Shown in pieces: positions 62,314 to 64,000 of a DNA stretch of 64,000 bases. Both the position numbers and the translations under genes were made by a program. Numbering within the stretch: the first letter of the stretch is position 1; every line of letters begins with the position of its first letter. Origin of the DNA: Rhodospirillaceae bacterium (GTDB lineage Bacteria; Pseudomonadota; Alphaproteobacteria; Rhodospirillales; UBA2165); contig JABHAA010000072.1 in the NCBI GenBank assembly GCA_018674495.1, forward strand, positions 1 to 64,000. The letters are read 5' to 3'. Under the pieces are notes generated by a model. The model was not told the DNA's origin and ran no database searches. It saw only the letters and a list, made by a program, of their open reading frames with translations.

Positions 62314-62952
62314 TTGGGATACCTGAAAAACCCGGACGAGATTTACAAAGAATCTTTCGCCGCCATTCGGCGCGAGACCGATCTTTCGCGCCTGCCCGAA
62401 GCGCTGCGAGCTCTCGCCATTCGTCTGGTGCATAGTTGCGGCATGCCCGATCTGGTGGATGATCTGGCATGGTTCGGTGATCCTGCCGCCGCCGCGGCCG
62501 CCGCGCTCGAAGCCGGCGCGCATATCTGCGTCGATGCAACCATGGTCGAGAGTGGCATCATGAAAGCGCGGCTGCCAAGCGCGTCGAAAATCCTCTGCAC
62601 CCTTAACGATCCTGAAACTCCGGGTCTGGCGAAAGCGGCGGCAACCACCCGTTCCGCCGCAGCCATCGATATTTGGGGCGCCCGGCTGGACGGCGGGCTT
62701 GCCGTCATCGGCAACGCGCCAACCGCCTTGTTTCGCCTGATCGAGATTTTATCGGAAAATGGCAAGGCCAGGCCGGCCGCCATCTTCGCCTTTCCCGTCG
62801 GCTTTGTCGGTGCCGCCGAATCCAAGCAAGCATTGATCGAAGCCGGGCTGGATATTCCGTTTATCACGCTGAAGGGCCGGCGCGGCGGCAGCGCCATGGC
62901 GGCGGCGGCCGTCAACGCGGTCATCCTGGCCGGAAACGAGGCCGGATCATGA
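62314..62952 (+). CDS. cobH: Precorrin-8X methylmutase
   Basis: A 212-residue CobH/CbiC protein. The conserved histidine is H40 in LVHSCGMPDLVDDLAW, and GNAPTALFRLIEI and PVGFVGAAESKQAL are further family segments. It moves the methyl group from C-11 to C-12 to give hydrogenobyrinic acid. The start is TTG at 62314, because the N-terminal sequence GYLKNPDEIYKESF matches the family and no ATG precedes it. cobL overlaps as ATGA. Confidence 0.92.
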   Translation: MGYLKNPDEIYKESFAAIRRETDLSRLPEALRALAIRLVHSCGMPDLVDDLAWFGDPAAAAAAALEAGAHICVDATMVESGIMKARLPSASKILCTLNDPETPGLAKAAATTRSAAAIDIWGARLDGGLAVIGNAPTALFRLIEILSENGKARPAAIFAFPVGFVGAAESKQALIEAGLDIPFITLKGRRGGSAMAAAAVNAVILAGNEAGS

Positions 62953-64000
62953 ACCCCTGGCTCACCGTGATCGGCATCGGCGAGGACGGTATCGGCGGCC
63001 TCAACGCCTCTGCGCGCTCAGGCCTCGAAAAGGCTGAGGTGCTGGTCGGCGGCGCCCGCCATCTGGCCATGGTCGAAGACGACGGTCGCCCGCGCATCGA
63101 ATGGGGCAATCCGCTGGCCGCCACCATCGACGAGATTTCGCAAAAACGTGGCCAGCAAGTGGCGGTTTTGGCTACCGGCGATCCTATGTGGTACGGCATT
63201 GGCGCCACCCTTGCCCGCAATATCGCAGCGAGCGAAATGCGCATCATCCCGGCGCCGTCGGCCTTTTCCCTGGCCGCCAGCCGATTGGGCTGGGCGCTGG
63301 CGGAATGCGAATGCCTCACGGTCCACGGCCGCGCCGTCGACCGGTTGCGCTATTTTCTGGCCTCCGACGCGCGCCTGATTATTCTATCCAACGACGGCGA
63401 TACGCCGGGCGACATCGCCGATATCCTGGTCGAGAGCGGCCTCGGCGCGTCGGAAGTTAACGTGCTGACCCACATGTCCGGCCCCGACGAGGAATTGATC
63501 ACCAAAACCGCCAAGGGCTGGAACGACGAGATGGTCGCCGATTTGAACACCGTCGCCATCCATTGCGTCGCTGGTCCCGATTACATGCCGCGTTCGCCGG
63601 CGCCGGGCCTTCACGACGACGCCTTCAGCCATGACGGCCAGTTGACCAAGCGTGAAATTCGCTCGGCGACCCTTGCGTCCCTGGTGCCCATGCCGGGCCA
63701 GCTTTTGTGGGATGTGGGCGCCGGTTGCGGGTCCATCGCCATCGAATGGATGCGCGCCAGCCCACGCGCCGCCGCCATCGCCATTGAACAGAACGATGTT
63801 CGCGCCCATATCATCCGCGACAATGCCCTGGCCCTCGGCGTTCCCGATTTGGAGCTTATTGAAGGTGCGGCGCCGGATGCCTTCTCCGGCCTTGAAGCGC
63901 CCGATGCGATTTTCATCGGTGGCGGATTGTCGGCGCCCGCATTGTTTGATCTCTGCTGGCAGGCGTTAAAGCCGGAAGGGCGGCTGGTCGCCAACGCGGT
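62949..64000 (+). CDS. cobL: Precorrin-6Y C5,15-methyltransferase (decarboxylating) CobL, 3' truncated by window
   Basis: The frame opens at ATG 62949 (ATGA with cobH) and stays open to the window end, 350 codons. The N-terminal unit (CbiE-like, about 1-200) has VIGIGEDGIGGL, ATGDPMWYGIGATLAR and ILTxx-type AEVNVLTHMSG; the C-terminal unit (CbiT-like, from about 225) has LTKREIRSATLASLVPMPGQLLWDVGAGCGSIAIEW. It methylates C-5 and C-15 and decarboxylates the C-12 side chain. About 50 residues are missing against the usual 400. Confidence 0.93.
   Translation, partial: MNPWLTVIGIGEDGIGGLNASARSGLEKAEVLVGGARHLAMVEDDGRPRIEWGNPLAATIDEISQKRGQQVAVLATGDPMWYGIGATLARNIAASEMRIIPAPSAFSLAASRLGWALAECECLTVHGRAVDRLRYFLASDARLIILSNDGDTPGDIADILVESGLGASEVNVLTHMSGPDEELITKTAKGWNDEMVADLNTVAIHCVAGPDYMPRSPAPGLHDDAFSHDGQLTKREIRSATLASLVPMPGQLLWDVGAGCGSIAIEWMRASPRAAAIAIEQNDVRAHIIRDNALALGVPDLELIEGAAPDAFSGLEAPDAIFIGGGLSAPALFDLCWQALKPEGRLVANA

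Noticed and set aside
1..64000. CRISPR arrays, tRNA or rRNA genes, intact insertion sequences
   Set aside because: No regularly spaced repeats, no cloverleaf-like sequences or rRNA signatures, and no transposase-like protein were seen in any gap or frame.

Overview
The window is high-GC DNA with tightly packed genes, many 4-base start/stop overlaps and frequent TTG/GTG starts. The gene complement (ccmABCDEFGHI cytochrome c maturation, rsmB beside a heparinase-like gene, grxC beside a nitrilase-like gene, aerobic-type cobN/cobW cobalamin genes) suggests a free-living aerobic alphaproteobacterium, probably Rhodospirillales-like. That placement is by gene content only. No rRNA, tRNA, CRISPR array or intact insertion sequence was seen.

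Layout. 1-6451: a complete System I cytochrome c maturation operon, entered inside ccmA. 6542-11144: a DHH phosphoesterase, an FMN-dependent 2-hydroxyacid oxidase and a hybrid-free histidine kinase whose sensor region is a tandem duplication. 11282-17503: xanthine phosphoribosyltransferase, AzgA-type purine permease, nucleotide-sugar dehydrogenase, heparinase II/III-like protein and RsmB. 17599-25161: a flavin monooxygenase-like protein of acyl-CoA dehydrogenase fold, two small exporters, a relic of a nucleotide cyclase, a cytosolic reductive-dehalogenase-like iron-sulfur protein, an M24-fold protein that seems to lack its metal ligands, a quinone-oxidoreductase-like MDR and a secreted nuclease.

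25162-49690 is the accessory heart of the window: about 24 kb of catabolic genes with no recognisable transcription regulator. It holds an MFS transporter, SDRs, two CoA ligases, an acyl-CoA dehydrogenase, a NicX-like ring-cleaving dioxygenase with conserved metal ligands, three alpha/beta hydrolases, a TauD-type dioxygenase, a second FMN-dependent hydroxyacid oxidase, proteins with four and two fused RidA domains, a GlcG/HbpS-like protein, a fused double acyl-CoA dehydrogenase, a hydroxycinnamoyl-CoA hydratase/lyase-like crotonase, two cysteine-less carboxymuconolactone-decarboxylase-like proteins, two luciferase-like flavin monooxygenases each followed by an alpha/beta hydrolase, and a zinc alcohol dehydrogenase. 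The mix (ring dioxygenase of the nicotinate pathway, plus the flavin monooxygenase, RidA and hydrolase trio known from the Rut pyrimidine pathway) suggests an undescribed degradation route for an aromatic or N-heteroaromatic acid through CoA thioesters. The substrate is not readable from sequence.

49691-50094 is an AT-rich gene-free stretch with two overlapping, mutually exclusive perfect inverted repeats. 50095-52544 returns to housekeeping genes (nitrilase-like, grxC, dienelactone hydrolase, arfB). 52585-64000 is a cobalamin operon led by a B12 riboswitch: cobU, cobW, cobN, cobO, cobQ, cobD on the opposite strand, cbiX, cobH and cobL, the last running off the window end. The B12 genes may also supply the cofactor of the reductive-dehalogenase-like protein at 20.8 kb.
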